64,000 bases of DNA from contig JADNYJ010000095.1 in the NCBI GenBank assembly GCA_015501075.1, positions 62,001 to 126,000 of the forward strand, written 5' to 3'. The notes under the pieces were generated by a model. It had not been told where the DNA came from. It did not search any database and worked only from the letters and a program-made list of their open reading frames with translations. This stretch comes from Gymnopilus junonius (lineage: Eukaryota > Basidiomycota > Agaricomycetes > Agaricales > Galerinaceae). The stretch's first letter is position 1; every line of letters begins with the position of its first letter. The position numbers were made by a program, and so were the translations under genes. Of this stretch, positions 24,615-37,186 are shown one piece after another.

Positions 24615-25703
24615 GACAGTGGTCGGGCTGCTCCGGAGAAAGGAAAAGACTCTGCTCCGCCAACTTGAAACTGCTTATCGTGACTCATGAGTACGGTATG
24701 GACAGTGCAGACGCAAGGAATATATTTCCGGTTATCGTTATGCGAGGAGACTTGAAACCGCAAATCATCTAGGAGGGATCGTCCAAAAGAACTGCGCACA
24801 TATCAATCAAAATGAGAATATGTTAATGTGATATATTTTGAATGGAAGCGTACCTGGACCGCTATGTACCTGATTCCGTTGATTAAACCAGTTGTCAGGG
24901 GGGCAATGACATATCAAATCTCCCAACTCTGAGAAATAGCTTGTGGGCATTTACGACAAATATATTGGTCATTTAATTGGCGGAGATGGTGCATTGAAAC
25001 GTAGTTGGGCCTACGAACCAAGCTCAACAGTTGGGAGAGATGGAAACAAAGACGATAGTGTGACGGAGAGAAAATATTGATCGTGGAGTTAACTTATTTA
25101 AAGCGGAGATTAAAATTTCTTTGGCATTCACTAAAATTAGTTTTATTACTAATACAACACAATTGGCGGCTAAGTTTAGTACAATTTATTCTAGGCTCTG
25201 ATGGCTATGTTAATCTTTTTTGAAAGCGTGTCTTATCACCTCCCACACTAATCTGAATACAATTGTGCTCTCGTTGCACTGGAGCAGTACAGGTTTCAAA
25301 ATATTTATGCGCTGCGTGTGCTCCGCCAAGGATAGCATTGACGAAGGAACCGGAAGGCCGTTCCACAAATTTAGAGCGCCTCGGTTAACGACCACAGTGC
25401 ATACCCCATCTGTGGGCCGTGGCGACGATTCGCAGCTGATCAGAATCAATGAAAATTTCTTTTCGCAAGTGCGTATAGATACGCTATAATCGCGTCTAGA
25501 ACGTTCCGTTCAACCTGTCTCAAAGCTTTATCATTCCAAGAAATTGATCAAGCATCGGGAAAACCCTCCGGGAAAAGCAAAGTGAAGCAGAGCTGAGTAG
25601 AGGAGGAAATTTTATAATCGGTTGCCGCTCACCACGGATCAGTCTTCGTAAACATTTGCGCACCCATTGTTTTCCGAAGGCGCCAAAGGCATAAGCGACT
25701 AAT
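24615..25703. other. Promoter side of the FAD oxidase; no gene seen
   Basis: No convincing exon was found on either strand. Bases just above 24563 should carry the FAD-oxidase promoter. Confidence 0.4.
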
Positions 25704-26103
25704 TCATCTATGGATCCGAGTATACTTTACACGCCCATGGGCTTTACCGAGATGCTGAGTTCTAGGAACCGCGCCAGTGATCTCCCATAATCTAAAATGA
25801 CGTACCGGGAGCAGGATCACGAAAATCAAAGCGGAAGCGATGCACCAAAGAGGTCCAGACCTTCCTACAGCATTGTAATTCAGAGCAAGTCCGGCTAATA
25901 CAATACTTAGTCTTTCCAGAGCAAGCAAACCGCCGTCTAGCGACGTCAGAGTGCCGGCCACAAGTTTTTTTAAAGCGCTGCGCATGAGTAATGTATCGGC
26001 CACAAACACAAATTACTCACATAACTGTCCACACAATATACAGTGCACTGCGCTCTCGTAAGCCGAGCGCTCCTGCGAGCCTAGACGTGATTCCAGAGCG
26101 CAT
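25704..26103 (-). CDS. Small predicted membrane protein, unrecognised
   Basis: Two exons (26021-26103 and the one starting at 25977) join in phase: MRSGITSRLAGALGLRERSA, then a stretch leading into WTVIALKKLVAGTLTSLDG. Hydrophobic stretches (LALERLSIVLAGLAL; GPLWCIASALIFVILLPV) suggest two or three membrane segments. The 3' end is uncertain: the frame stays open to 25704, but a donor-like GTACGTCATT near 25805 suggests a further exon. It lies just downstream of the minus-strand SDR gene in the same orientation. Family unknown. Confidence 0.4.
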
Positions 26104-26208
26104 TTCTTCCTGCCATTACGCAACCATGAAAACGATAAGCGAAAACGGGAAGAGCAATGCACATTTATTGATCTAATCGTACTCGGAATCTATACAACGG
26201 ACATGAAT

Positions 26209-27160
26209 TTACCAGGGCAAGTTGGTGCCATCGAACTGCCAGAAGGCGGCGGTGGTCTCCAAAGTCACTTTCTCGCTATTTCTGATTACGTTGCCCGCGG
26301 CTTCCTCCGTGGTGATAGGAGGGAGATGAGGAGCGTAAGTCGTCATCCACTCGGTCAGGGGAGCACCGATTTCAGTCTGGACCCAACCTATTACTATCAT
26401 TAGTACCGCGTAAACAGATGTGTCGATCCTTCTCACCTGGGTGGAGAGCAGCAGTAATAACTCCTTCCCCTTTAAGTGAGGCACCCCACTTGTGTGCGAG
26501 CCTGAATTGGATCGATACTATCAATTGGGAAGATCACTGGATATAAAAAGAAAACGTACATATTGAGAGCGGCCTTTGACACGCTGTAGGCATTGAATTG
26601 GTTGACCATCATAAAGGTGATATCGGAAGAGGCGAGGACGGAGCTGACGAAGATGATCTTCTTCTGTTCGGACTTCTTGATGAGAGGTAGGAAGGCGCGA
26701 GAGACGCGGAGAACGTCGACAGTGCTGAACTTGATTTCTTCAGCGAAAATGTCGAGATCCCTAGAAGAAGGTCAATTTTCGCATTCTTCGACGTTAAATC
26801 GATGGGCTTACAAGTCCTCGAATTTTGTCAACTCCTGGGCAGCCTTACCGGCATTGTTGACGAAGTAGTCGAGACCCTTTGGAAGGAGAGGGGTGGCCTC
26901 GACAACGGCGGCGTCGACGCTAGCTTGGTTGGTGATATCGAGCTTGAGGACCTTGAAATTCTTGTTCTTGGTGGCCAACTCGTTGAGGGCGGCAGAATCA
27001 GATCGCGTAGTGCCGATAACAAAGTTCGACTCTTTCTTGACCTGCGGTAAAAAAAGAGATCAGCGATTATCTACGGGATCTATAAGGCGGTACCGACCAA
27101 TGCCTCGACAATGGAGAGGCCAATACCCCTGTTAGCACCAGTGATCAACCAGGAAGGCAT
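26209..27160 (-). CDS. Short-chain dehydrogenase/reductase (SDR), minus-strand paralogue
   Basis: A classical NAD(P)-dependent SDR. It begins MPSWLITGANRGIGLSIVEA, with the TGxxxGIG cofactor motif near residues 8-14. A later exon has LDYFVNNAG, followed by the catalytic region IIFVSSV and YSVSK (Tyr-x3-Lys). The last exons give AHKWGASLKGEGVI, HPGWVQTEIG and the end FWQFDGTNLPW. Introns fall at the same places as in the plus-strand paralogue (27856-28850): after the cofactor motif, after the NNAG segment and around the YxxxK exon. The two genes are head to head with about 700 bp between start codons. Substrate unknown; the cytosol is likely. Confidence 0.88.
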
Positions 27161-27855
27161 GATAGAAATTGCAGGTAATTGACTGAGATGGGTGTTTGAG
27201 AGAGAAGGCGGGATGATCGATGTCTGGCGTCTCTGGCGTCTTCAGGTCTTTTAAATATCGAGCTTCCATTTTACACCGGGAGCACTGAGCCACGTACAGA
27301 AAAGGCGTTACTTACTCGGTTGACTAAGAAAAGAACGCGTACGCATGCACCTTACTAATTCCTGGAGCAAATCTCCGAGTGCCCGAACAGGGAACAAAGC
27401 TGATTGTCTGAGATTCAATCTCCGCTCCACTGGATTTGGAATTGTATTGGGCTAACCAGTGTTGGTTGCCTGCATTTAGAATGCGGGTCCTTATGCTGAC
27501 TGTAATCACGTTCTACCTGGGCCCATGGTATCGCATTGCGAGTGGATCGCACTAGTCATCTGTCTCCTTTTGTCAACACGAAACGCTCGAATGGTGACAC
27601 ATTCTCATGAGCTAGTGAGACTGCATTAGTCTTTTCCCACCTCGGCACAATTGCCGAAGTCAGCAATACAGATAGAGCGACAGCAGCACTGCACCAGTCT
27701 CTCCCATAATAAAGATTTTTAAGTGCTATCAACATCTGCGACGTTGCTTCGGCAATTAGTCATGACTGGGTGTGCTCTTGTCGAGGGGATTTAAGGCAAA
27801 TGATCCCACAGCTTTCCCTAATACCGCTTCGAATACTCCGATTGTACGCACCGTC
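27161..27855. promoter_or_regulatory. Shared upstream region of two divergent SDR genes
   Basis: The 695 bp separate the start codons of two homologous SDR genes transcribed outward. No other gene fits here, so it must hold both promoters. I found no clear named regulatory site. Confidence 0.6.
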
Positions 27856-28850
27856 ATGCCATCATGGTTAATCACTGGATCCAGCAGGGGTGTAGGACTT
27901 GCACTAGCCCAGGCGTTGGTAGGTCGTCCTCGACCAACTTCGCCGATCTGAACCGACCCTTCTTTTTTTTTCCTTCTTTTTTTTCCACTTTAGTTGCAAA
28001 ATCCTTCCAACTTCGTGATCGCCACTGCGCGAAACCTAGATGTAGCGGGACTGAAGGCCTTGGCGTCTAAATATCCCAAAGATCGTCTGCAACTCCTGCG
28101 ACTAGATGTTGCCAATACCGCAAACGTCCAGGAGGTGGTAGCTCAGGTTTCGTCTCTCTTGCCTAACGGACTGGATTACCTCGTCAACAACGCAGGCGTT
28201 CACCCGCAACCCATAACGAAATTTGAAGACATGTAAGAATTTATTTCCTTCTCGAGTATCGAACGGTATTGATTTGTGTTTGTCAGAGACCTTGAACTCT
28301 TCCAAGAAGAACTCGAGTTTGACACCATCGTTCCGCTTCGCCTCACTCGCGCCCTTCTTCCAGCTATCAAAAAATCGAAGGAAAAGAAAATCCTCTTTAT
28401 CACCTCTGCTATGGGGTCATTCGCACGAACGACTCCTTTGATCAATCAATGCAATGCATATTCAGTCGGTAAAACTGCATTGAACATGTGGGTTATTTTA
28501 TTGCTTTCAGAAGACAAAGCAGCCTAATTGGATACAACCCAGGCTTGCACACAAGTGGGCGGCATCACTCAAGTATGAGGGAGTTATCGTAGCTGCAGTT
28601 CATCCAGGTACGTTGCTTGATTATTTCCTCTCTCTCTAGCTGCTTATACGTTCGAACGTTCGACTTAAAAGGCTGGGTCAAGACTGATATCGGCGATGCC
28701 CTCCTCGTTTGGATGTCCGACAATGCTCCTAACGTTAAGCAGATCGAGCCTGCTGCCTCCGGCCAAGGAATCGTTAAGGTCGCAGAAGGGCTTACCCTAG
28801 ATAAGACTGGCGAGTTCTGGAACTTCGACGGTACGATGATACCTTGGTGA
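27856..28850 (+). CDS. Short-chain dehydrogenase/reductase (SDR), plus-strand paralogue
   Basis: Five exons (27856-27918, 27994-28232, 28287-28487, 28543-28607, 28672-28850) close in phase to 248 residues, normal for a classical SDR. Motifs are TGSSRGVG near residue 8, LDYLVNNAG, ITSAMGS, and YSVGK as the catalytic Tyr-x3-Lys. HPGWVKTDIG and the end FWNFDGTMIPW parallel the minus-strand neighbour. It probably arose by inverted duplication with that neighbour; the proteins are clearly homologous but diverged. The 3' end faces the desaturase 3' end about 200 bp away. Substrate unknown. Confidence 0.92.
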
Positions 28851-29052
28851 TTATGTAGAAATCCGTAGAACGCTTTAGAATACGCACCTTGCTGTTAATG
28901 CTAATTCTGCTTTGCCGTAGCTTTTGATATCGACGAAGAATAAACGAGGAGGGGTTGTCTTTATTGGAACGAAACCTTTCAGGCGGTGATCATATGACTA
29001 AAACTCATCCAAACCTCTTCTTGTCTATTACACATGTATGCGTCTATTTCCT

Positions 29053-30864
29053 CTAGTTTGACTCACCAACAACCTCCACTGCGGCCTCCCCATTCTTATC
29101 TTTATAAAACAGTATTTGGCCTGCGGCGTCAAACGGTCAGCGCATGGTGTATCAAAAGAAAGAATCAATAAACCTTCGTCTTCCACAAATTGGCACGACT
29201 GGAAACTATGTAAAAGATTCGGGATCCAATATCTTTCATGATAAAGATAATGGTCGCCAAGAATCTCTTTAATAATCTTTGTCGCTTCTTCGGTATGATC
29301 TACAAGCCCAGATTAGAATTAAATCGTCGTGCAAAATGAGTCGAGCAACTTACAGAACGGCATTCGAGGGAACAAGTGATGGGCGACATGGAAATGGGCG
29401 ACATCGTGGAAGAATATGCGGCCTAATTCCCCGAGGAGAGGCCTATCGACGGTACACGCTGCTCCTCGAACATAGGTCCATTCCCCAGATCGGTAGTGCG
29501 GGATCTCAGGGTCAGTATGTTGAAGCTGGAATCGAGATGAGTAAATAGGTTATACGATCCCTATGAAGGTAGGACTTACATAAACGATAACCATAATCCT
29601 GTGTGCAGTATTTCAGCGGGTAAATAATCATTCCTCAAGCACACCTCTTACCAATGGTTTACGCCCAACCAGGGGATAATGTAATACTTCCACACCGCTA
29701 GCCACCCGTAGAATTTGCTGCTATAAACACAAGCCATGATGACGGAAAAAATGCCGATATCAGATGCAACGATGGCAAATCTCTAAGAAAAGATAGAGAT
29801 AAAATTAATCATCGAACGCATATCGAGTAGATTTCAATATTTCTCACCTGGCTGGGTTTGAAGAGAGCGGTGGCCCATGCTATCCGCGTTTCAGTCAATT
29901 AGTCGCGCAACCAAGAGAGGCGCTGAACTCACGATTATAATGGCTGGAGCTACAAGAGGAAGTTAGTAATAAATCAAAGACCTATGCAGCCAACTCACAA
30001 TGCAGGGAAACTACGTTGACCACCCAAATTTGTCGCAAGAAATAGGGGGAATCCGATGAGTTGGTGGACGAGAAGCATGGATATGGTATATATCGGAGTA
30101 TCTTCGATGAATTCACTGTAGTTCACTGCTTTACCCGGAGCTTCAGGTGGTATCCCTAGTTCAGAACGAGTCTTCGGGATATGGCTATGCGAGTTGTTAG
30201 CGAGATATTTGTCAATCATGACGCCGTACGTACTGGGAATCTCTTTCGTAGGAACCGTGGAACGAATGGCTAAAGGAATGGAAGTTACACCTGGGCCAAA
30301 CGAAGACTTGCCCGCTACGTACTGCACATGATGAGTAATCTTCCAGCTAAAGTATGGCGTTCCTGTAAAGCTATGGCACACGTATCCCACTGCATCGCAC
30401 ACTGCTTGACTGGAGGAGAATGCGCGGTGGCCACACTGGAAATTGGTTTGAATCACAGTTCTCAACAACTTTAGACGGCGGTCACGCACCTCATGACCGA
30501 GTACCCAAAGCGCACTCATCGCCAGACTTTGAAAGAACCAGCTTTGGGAGGTATCAGCATGCGGGCGGACTGCGGCTTCGACAGCTACTCACTATAGAGG
30601 CCAAAGAGTCCATCGTGTTATCAATGCGGCCGATGAAAATCCCAGTTTCGCCAAGTGGGAGGAGAGCGGGTCTATCAGTGTCCCCAGATACCAGAATGCC
30701 CCTACGCAAAAAAGGTCCCTGACGAAGTAGTAGAGTCCAAGAGGAGTGTTGGGTTGATGAAGATAGGAAGGTACCCGCCCATTGAAATCCTTTATGGAGA
30801 GATCAGTAGGCTTGAACACCTTCTTGCGGTTCGTCTGCGACTGTTGTAATTCAGCGGAGCCCAT
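29053..30864 (-). CDS. Delta-12-type membrane fatty acid desaturase
   Basis: A predicted ER membrane di-iron desaturase acting on acyl lipids. The three histidine boxes are recovered across introns: WVLGHECGHRAFS, HHVHHSFHGSYERD and FHVAHHLFPRMPF. PKTRSELGIP follows box 2, as in fungal delta-12 enzymes. Box 2 depends on a 36-nt micro-exon (30234-30269) between the exon ending at 30323 and the one starting at 30184. The last exon ends VVGESN at 29053. The start MGSAEL (30864) was preferred; MYGSTGI seven codons upstream (30885) is possible. The box-2 neighbourhood is more diverged than in housekeeping desaturases, so altered regiochemistry (for example acetylenase or conjugase) is possible but unproven. 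Confidence 0.88.
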
Positions 30865-30885
30865 GATGCCAGTCGACCCGTACAA

Positions 30886-33800
30886 GGTGGAATTGACTCA
30901 ATTATAAGCCGTATTGGGCACCGAGTATTCAGAACCAGAACCTTTCCATTATGCTTTCAAAAGCTTTATAATGAACCATACGGAATTCTACCATAAACAC
31001 GCTCCTGTGCACCACTCATCGTCTCGTGATCTCTTGTACCACGACAGAGGAAGGTAAGATCTATCTCCGGGGCTATCGATATGCTGGAAGGACGCACCGA
31101 GGCCGAAGTGGCAAATACGGCCAATCTCCGCCAGCGATCGTGGTTCGGTCGAGTTCAGAATGGTCAATTTCCAGTGCAAGGAGTGCCTCATGACAAGTAC
31201 CACGCACCATTACTTCTCATCGTTACAAAGCAGTAAACCGATGCCGCGTACCATGAGAAGTCATTAAACGTGCGGAAGGAGGAGGACTGCTTCGAATAGC
31301 ATCAGATGGTATAAACAAGTAGATAAGTGCTGAACTGAACAGTCCGCTGATAAGTATTCAGTATTCTAAAAATACTTCACAATCTTGGGCTATTCAGACG
31401 TAGTTAGATAGCTATCCGTCTTGTTGATTTGACTTTCTAGTCGGTGCAGAAAAATGGCGGGGTAAACATCGGAAAGAGGTAAGTAAGGTATTTCACTTCG
31501 TTGGCTAATCGTACATCGTTCTGCAACTTCCAACGTCAAACGGTCCTCACCGACGAACCGCCATGACTAGAATCATCAGATTTGCGAATATTTATAGTTC
31601 CAAAGCTCCCTTCGTTCGTTCATCGATTTGATGTGGCAGTAGCATCCGTGGTTCGAGCAAAGGAACACTAGATTCTCATCACCGTACTGAAACTGAACTG
31701 AACTGCTCTAATGCGTGGTGGTCTGATGCGGCAGTTTCTAATTTTGGCGTCGCTGAAAGCGCCCACCTTTGTCTGGATAACGGCAATGGACATGTTTATC
31801 AAATGAGAGAAATATTCTGTAGATTAGTGTCCTCCGACAGGTATCGAGACAGCTGTTCTGATTTCTGTTGAAATATGGTTGTTCTTATCAACGAAACATA
31901 ATGGAGTCAATCGGACCCGGGTCACGGAATCTGTATTGCTTATGAAACCTTTCTGAAACCCTAATCGACGGCAGGATGTAAAAGGTGGTGTTCATGAGAA
32001 TATCTTCCTTGGAAAGTACATCCATCATTACTACCTCTATCCCACTCACAAGGGAAAAAACAGGTATGTAAAGCAGGGATCGAGCTGGTTTGGTTGAGTA
32101 CCGAAATGTCATGGCCTTTTATCTGCACTCTGGGCCGCTTCGAGGTATTATTAGATGGGAGATGGAAAGGATCGTTGTCAAAGCTGCCTATCTCCATTAT
32201 CTATCAAGGAACTTCCTTCAAGGACGGATTGAATAGTTGAAGACGTTCTTGAATGCACCAATGGCGTCCAGCCGCTGCTGCAGGTCGTCATACCTAGCTG
32301 GCAAAGCCATCCTTCATGACTACTACTTCGCTGTCGATGATGAGCCAAATCAGTACAGATGACAGCCTCAGACAACACGCAACCGATAGAAGTTCGGACC
32401 CGGCCGTCCGGTCGAAACTAGGGATGGCACCAGAGGCACCGAGCAAAGAAGGAAATCTATTCAGAATGAGAAACAGGCATATGGATAAACCGCAATCATT
32501 CTCGATCGACCGGGGGTCATTTACAATTTGCGAACAGGAGCAGGGAAACGAGACAAGGTGAGGAGGTTACAAGCACCAGCCAGCGGGCATGAGTGCCTGG
32601 GTGTGTGGCATGGACGTGCCGAAGGCTACAAGACCGCCATGGCATCCTAGTGGGCCAGACCATGTATCAAACATACGAAATCCCCCGATGATCATTAAGG
32701 CTATGGGGTGAAACGTATCAAAGTATTGATGCCAAGAAGAATAATCATCTCACGAACACTGAAAAAGAAATTGATTATGCGCAGGGTAACGAATACCAGT
32801 AGTTCTTACCAAGTCTGACAAACCCACCACGCCGGCCACTCCACAACACTAGAGGTGCAAAAAAGAAGAGAATTGCATGAGGTGGATAGAGGTAGATTAC
32901 AGGGGACTACAGTGCGTCCAGAATAAATTGTTAGATGAATCGAGGGGTCGAATTACCGGTGAGGTCGCAGTAATGGGACCCCAGGTAAGGTAGGAAGGCG
33001 TAGGTACAGCCACATGGAAAAATAACCTGCCAATCGGATCAATGGGGCATTAACTCTAGCCAGACATTACCCACCGATGGTCTGGGTCGGTTGCTCGCTG
33101 CTACACACATTCCAGATTCCAGAACGGTTGTAAGCGGAGTAATGAGAAAGGGAAGCGGCGGTTGGAGCCAAAGACTCTCCACATCTTTGGCACCTGAATG
33201 GACAGCCGTGAGCGAGGAGGGTACGGAAGACGAATGAACCAAAACCTACGGGACCTCTAGTATCACAAAAGATGGGATGCCAGGGTTGCTTGATGCGCCA
33301 GGCGACGTCAATCATAAGAGTGGGGTAATGGCATATTCAACAGTTCACGTCAATAGTCTAAACTAGAAAGAGTGGACAAGAAACATATTGGTGGTGGGTA
33401 AACAGCATCAGAAATTGGACGATCAATGAATCGGCTCTCAAAGAAAAATGAATAGCGAGGTTGCAGGTTGCAAATGAGTTAAAACTGGGCCATCGTTACG
33501 AAATAGACCCAGGTGGGATTGCAGATACGCCACTGAAATCTACAGGTTCCGCAGCGAAACAACGCCACAAAGAGAACAATCCAGCAGACGCACTCTTCCC
33601 CAGTGCAGTTATACAGGATAACATTGGAGAGGGGTGAAGCAAGGGTGAAGACGAAGATTCGGAGACTCGGATTCAACTTGGAAAACCACGATCATGTGAC
33701 TGCCCGAATTTAGGCGATTGATCTCGTGCCTTCACACGGACGCTGAAAAGGGGGAAATACAAGGGTGATTAGCAGTCCCCTTTCCGCAAAATCGCATACA

Positions 33801-36628
33801 CAACGAAAATGAGAAAAAAATGGGTGAAGAACTTAGTACTTAGGTAAGGACTCTCGTCCTCAGTCTGACGCTTTACGACCGGCGTAGCTCCCTTCAATAG
33901 ACACCGATAACTGTATTCAACTGCTATGAGACCTCAAGCGTTCCGGATGCATGCCACCTTATACGTTTGCGCAGGGTTGGCAATGTATTATTTTTATAGA
34001 TTCAAAGGACTGAAACTAGAGAAATATCGAGTTATCTTCGATCAGCGCAGCTCATGACTGATAATTCCTCCCAGGACCACTAGTAGTAATACAATACAAG
34101 CATAGTTACATACCTTTCCGTGTTCTTCTTTATATAAATGAACTGCGCCACCATCGAATAACCGAAGTACTTGTACTACCCTGTGTTCCAATAGATAAAC
34201 TACTTCTTATACGGCAATAAAGAGATTTTGACCAGAGGACAGAAGGGATTGTGGAGGTCGACAGGACGCATGGTCCTTTAAACCTCGGAAGTCTCAAAAG
34301 TGCGCCAAGGTAAAACTTTTCAGTATGTAATACGTCTCTAAATTGCTGTCAGCATTCAACGTTCAACATTGACCTGAGACGCCCTCGCTGACGAGAAGTA
34401 GACAGATAAAAATGGACAACGGAACTCGATGACAGACTCAAATAGCGCCACTTCAAGCTTACATCCGGCCAGGTACATGGATCTATTTAGCGATGATATT
34501 CGAGTCGACTTCTTCTTTATTGCATGCCAATACTGTTAATTATTTTTCAGCCAGAAATATCACACTTGTAAAACGGTTCCAACGTGAGGTCTAGCACTTA
34601 CCCTGTGTGCAACCAAAGGCACCAAGGCACCAATACTTCTTGAGAGAACAAGGGAACACGAAGACGATGACGGCCTTAACCATTCGGCGATTTCCTATTT
34701 ACACGCAAGCTTTATATAACATCAGATCAACGAACGCCAGCTGAGCGCTGTGTGGCGTCCATTGATTGATAGGAGACTCAGCTCAAGCACATCCCGGAAT
34801 ACAATTATAGAATTGGAGTCAAAGAAAAGAGATCAAGTTGGAGAAATTAGAGTTAGCGGTTGGTTAGCGGGTGTATAAACCCGATCAAGCCACAAATGAA
34901 GGGCGTCTGCAAGCTGAACGTGCTCCTTATGTAAGTAAAGCATAGACGACATTCACAGTCAATAGATGCCATCGACGATAAAAGAGATCGATCCAAATGA
35001 CTTGCAGCACGGTAGTTCAAATCTGGGGTGCGGCATCCAAAAAGGACTCACAACATGATGTCTGAGCATATCTCAGATGTTCTGTAAGGGGCGGGTGGTA
35101 AACGGGCAATGGATTCATGTATTCATGGATAGGATACCACACCTGAGCGCCTTCCGGTTGCTAATAGTAATACTTAATCAGGGCTTCCTCCATTCTATTG
35201 TTTTCAGTCGGTTCAGACGTGTCATGTTCTGAGAATTGACGAAGCTGTACACACTAATATGGAAACCTAATCGAGTGAACAAGGCCGCTAATTGAGGGGC
35301 TAGCGGCCTAGTCTTGTCGAAGATCTTACTATGGAAATCATACGTTGTATAAAATGGGAGGAATCAGAGAAGGACGTGTGCGGTTGGACGGTCTTCCTAT
35401 CGGCACAATGAGTGAAGATGAAGAGACGAAAAGAGAAGCATGATAAGGGTGGCCAGGTTGATGTTCTGCCAGTTCACTATATCCCCAAGAAGTAATATAT
35501 AAGCCACCGGTGAGCAGGGGAACGAAGAATAAGATACGCACGTGAAACATCCAAATTCAAGACAACCTAGGTCCAGCACCAGATCCAGATGCGAATCTTA
35601 ATTAGCGTTGCCAATCAACGCCCAAATTTACGTATTTGTTGAGCAGGTCGTCCGACGGACAGAAAATGAGATGTACCCTTTGTGCGTGAGTTAGATCCAA
35701 CCCAGTCTTCAAACTTCACGCACCGATATTAGCTGGGCACGGGAACGCGTTGTAGAAGAGTGAAGAGTCCGAACACCGCAGACGTTACACAAGCAGAGAA
35801 TACGGGACAAATAATGCTCTCGTTTGGCCGGTCGCGGAGTAATGGTTTAAATTCTGACGATTACAGCTAAATGACAATGTGGGCATGGAACGAGACGTAG
35901 AGCACTGCACGTTTTAGTGACAAATTGGGTACACCTCAGCTAGTCATCACCGAGTCTTCCTGCCAAATACTCTCAGTTGGCTCATCCCAGAAGCAGCCTG
36001 AGAGAAATGCGAAGACCTCATCAACCCGCCTTGCATCCTGAATTTTTCGCAGTGAGGACCTCGGACCTTCGTGTAGTTCTACGCGACGCGAGAGGGAAAG
36101 TCGAGATGGTGATCCAAATTCAACATTGTCTGGTTATCGTATAGCCGTTGTCTAATTACATAATCTAGTAACAAATTGCAACTCTTTGTGACGCTTGCCA
36201 TGTGTCCGGCCTGCCCGAATCTCAGTCATTTCCGTGAGCTGTACGCTAGGTCGTAACACCACTTGCATTACAACCGCAAGGCTTAAACTTCACTCCTACC
36301 TCTGCAAGCGTTTTTCCTCTAGAGCTCTTCCCATAGACACTCAATTTGCTTATTTCTTTCTAGCGACTGATATGACTTAATCAAGCCGCTGTGGAACTGT
36401 ATGGTGGTCGCGTTCTTATCGATGGCGAGTGTAAAGGGTATGAAGGGTATCCGGATTTTCTATTGGCACCGGATTATACTGGCTGCTTTAATGCATTCGA
36501 CCTTTCTGAGACTCAGAATTCCTGAATAACTCAAGCGAGCTATTGGCTTTTCCTTCTACTCTATGCGATAAATCTAAGGTACTTTGCAACTGGCTTAAAA
36601 CCCATGCACCAGGGCTTTCTTGGTGGCG
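30886..36628. other. Long region without a convincing gene
   Basis: Only short open stretches occur. Minus-strand pieces around 31888-33676 include hydrophobic or ordered-looking fragments (for example DVAWRIKQPWHPIFCDTRG near 33300) that could be exons or relics of a gene, but I found no coherent frame or family. Around 35338-35580 there is one short minus-strand open stretch with a signal-like start (LFFVPLLTGGLYI). No tRNA, TIR or simple array was recognised. Confidence 0.3.
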
Positions 36629-37186
36629 TCATCTATATGACTGGGACCTGTACTGGGAAATGCTTGCAATGCGGCCTGGGACACTATGAGTGGATCTCTT
36701 TTCTGACTGTATATTGCTCCTCACCTTCAGCGCAAGCTTTGCCGGTGGAGGTAAAAACGCGCCCACGATTGTACCTATTACCTGCTTAACATCTGCCAAT
36801 CCCTTCATGAGCTGACCGACCGCCCTTGTAATGGGAGCATTTCCAATAGCTACGATCGCCTGCATCCACTTTCCAGCGAAAAAGTTGACTGCTGCATCAT
36901 CGCACTTGCAAACGCCGTTGATACATGAAGTGGAATGGATCTGCTTGTTCGACTTCTTAGGGCATTTACAGTCTGTGACCTTTTTGCAGAAATGCATATT
37001 TGGGTTAATCTTTCCATTCCAGAATGGTGAACGAGCCTGAAAAACCTCTCTCATGTCAAATTAAAACATTGGTTCTGTAGAACTGGCACTTACCTCGAGT
37101 TCGCTCGTCGCCCTCTCTGAAATCGGACAGGCGGCGATCAAGGTTACGAATAGAACAAAAAACAGGACCAATTTGTTGGACAGCAT
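36629..37186 (-). CDS. Small secreted cysteine-rich protein
   Basis: Two exons (37094-37186 and 36629-37036) join in phase 0 to give 166 residues. The N-terminus (LVLFFVLFVTLIAACP) is a clear signal peptide. The mature part has a compact cluster of six cysteines with spacing C-x5-C-x-C-x12-C-x4-C-x-C (residues about 43-70), then a longer cysteine-free tail with a hydrophobic stretch (VIGTIVGAFLPPP). The paired CxC motifs recall disulfide-stabilised secreted mini-domains, but no family can be named. Extracellular location is predicted; the role (effector, antimicrobial, surface) is unknown. No neighbour suggests a pathway. Confidence 0.65.
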
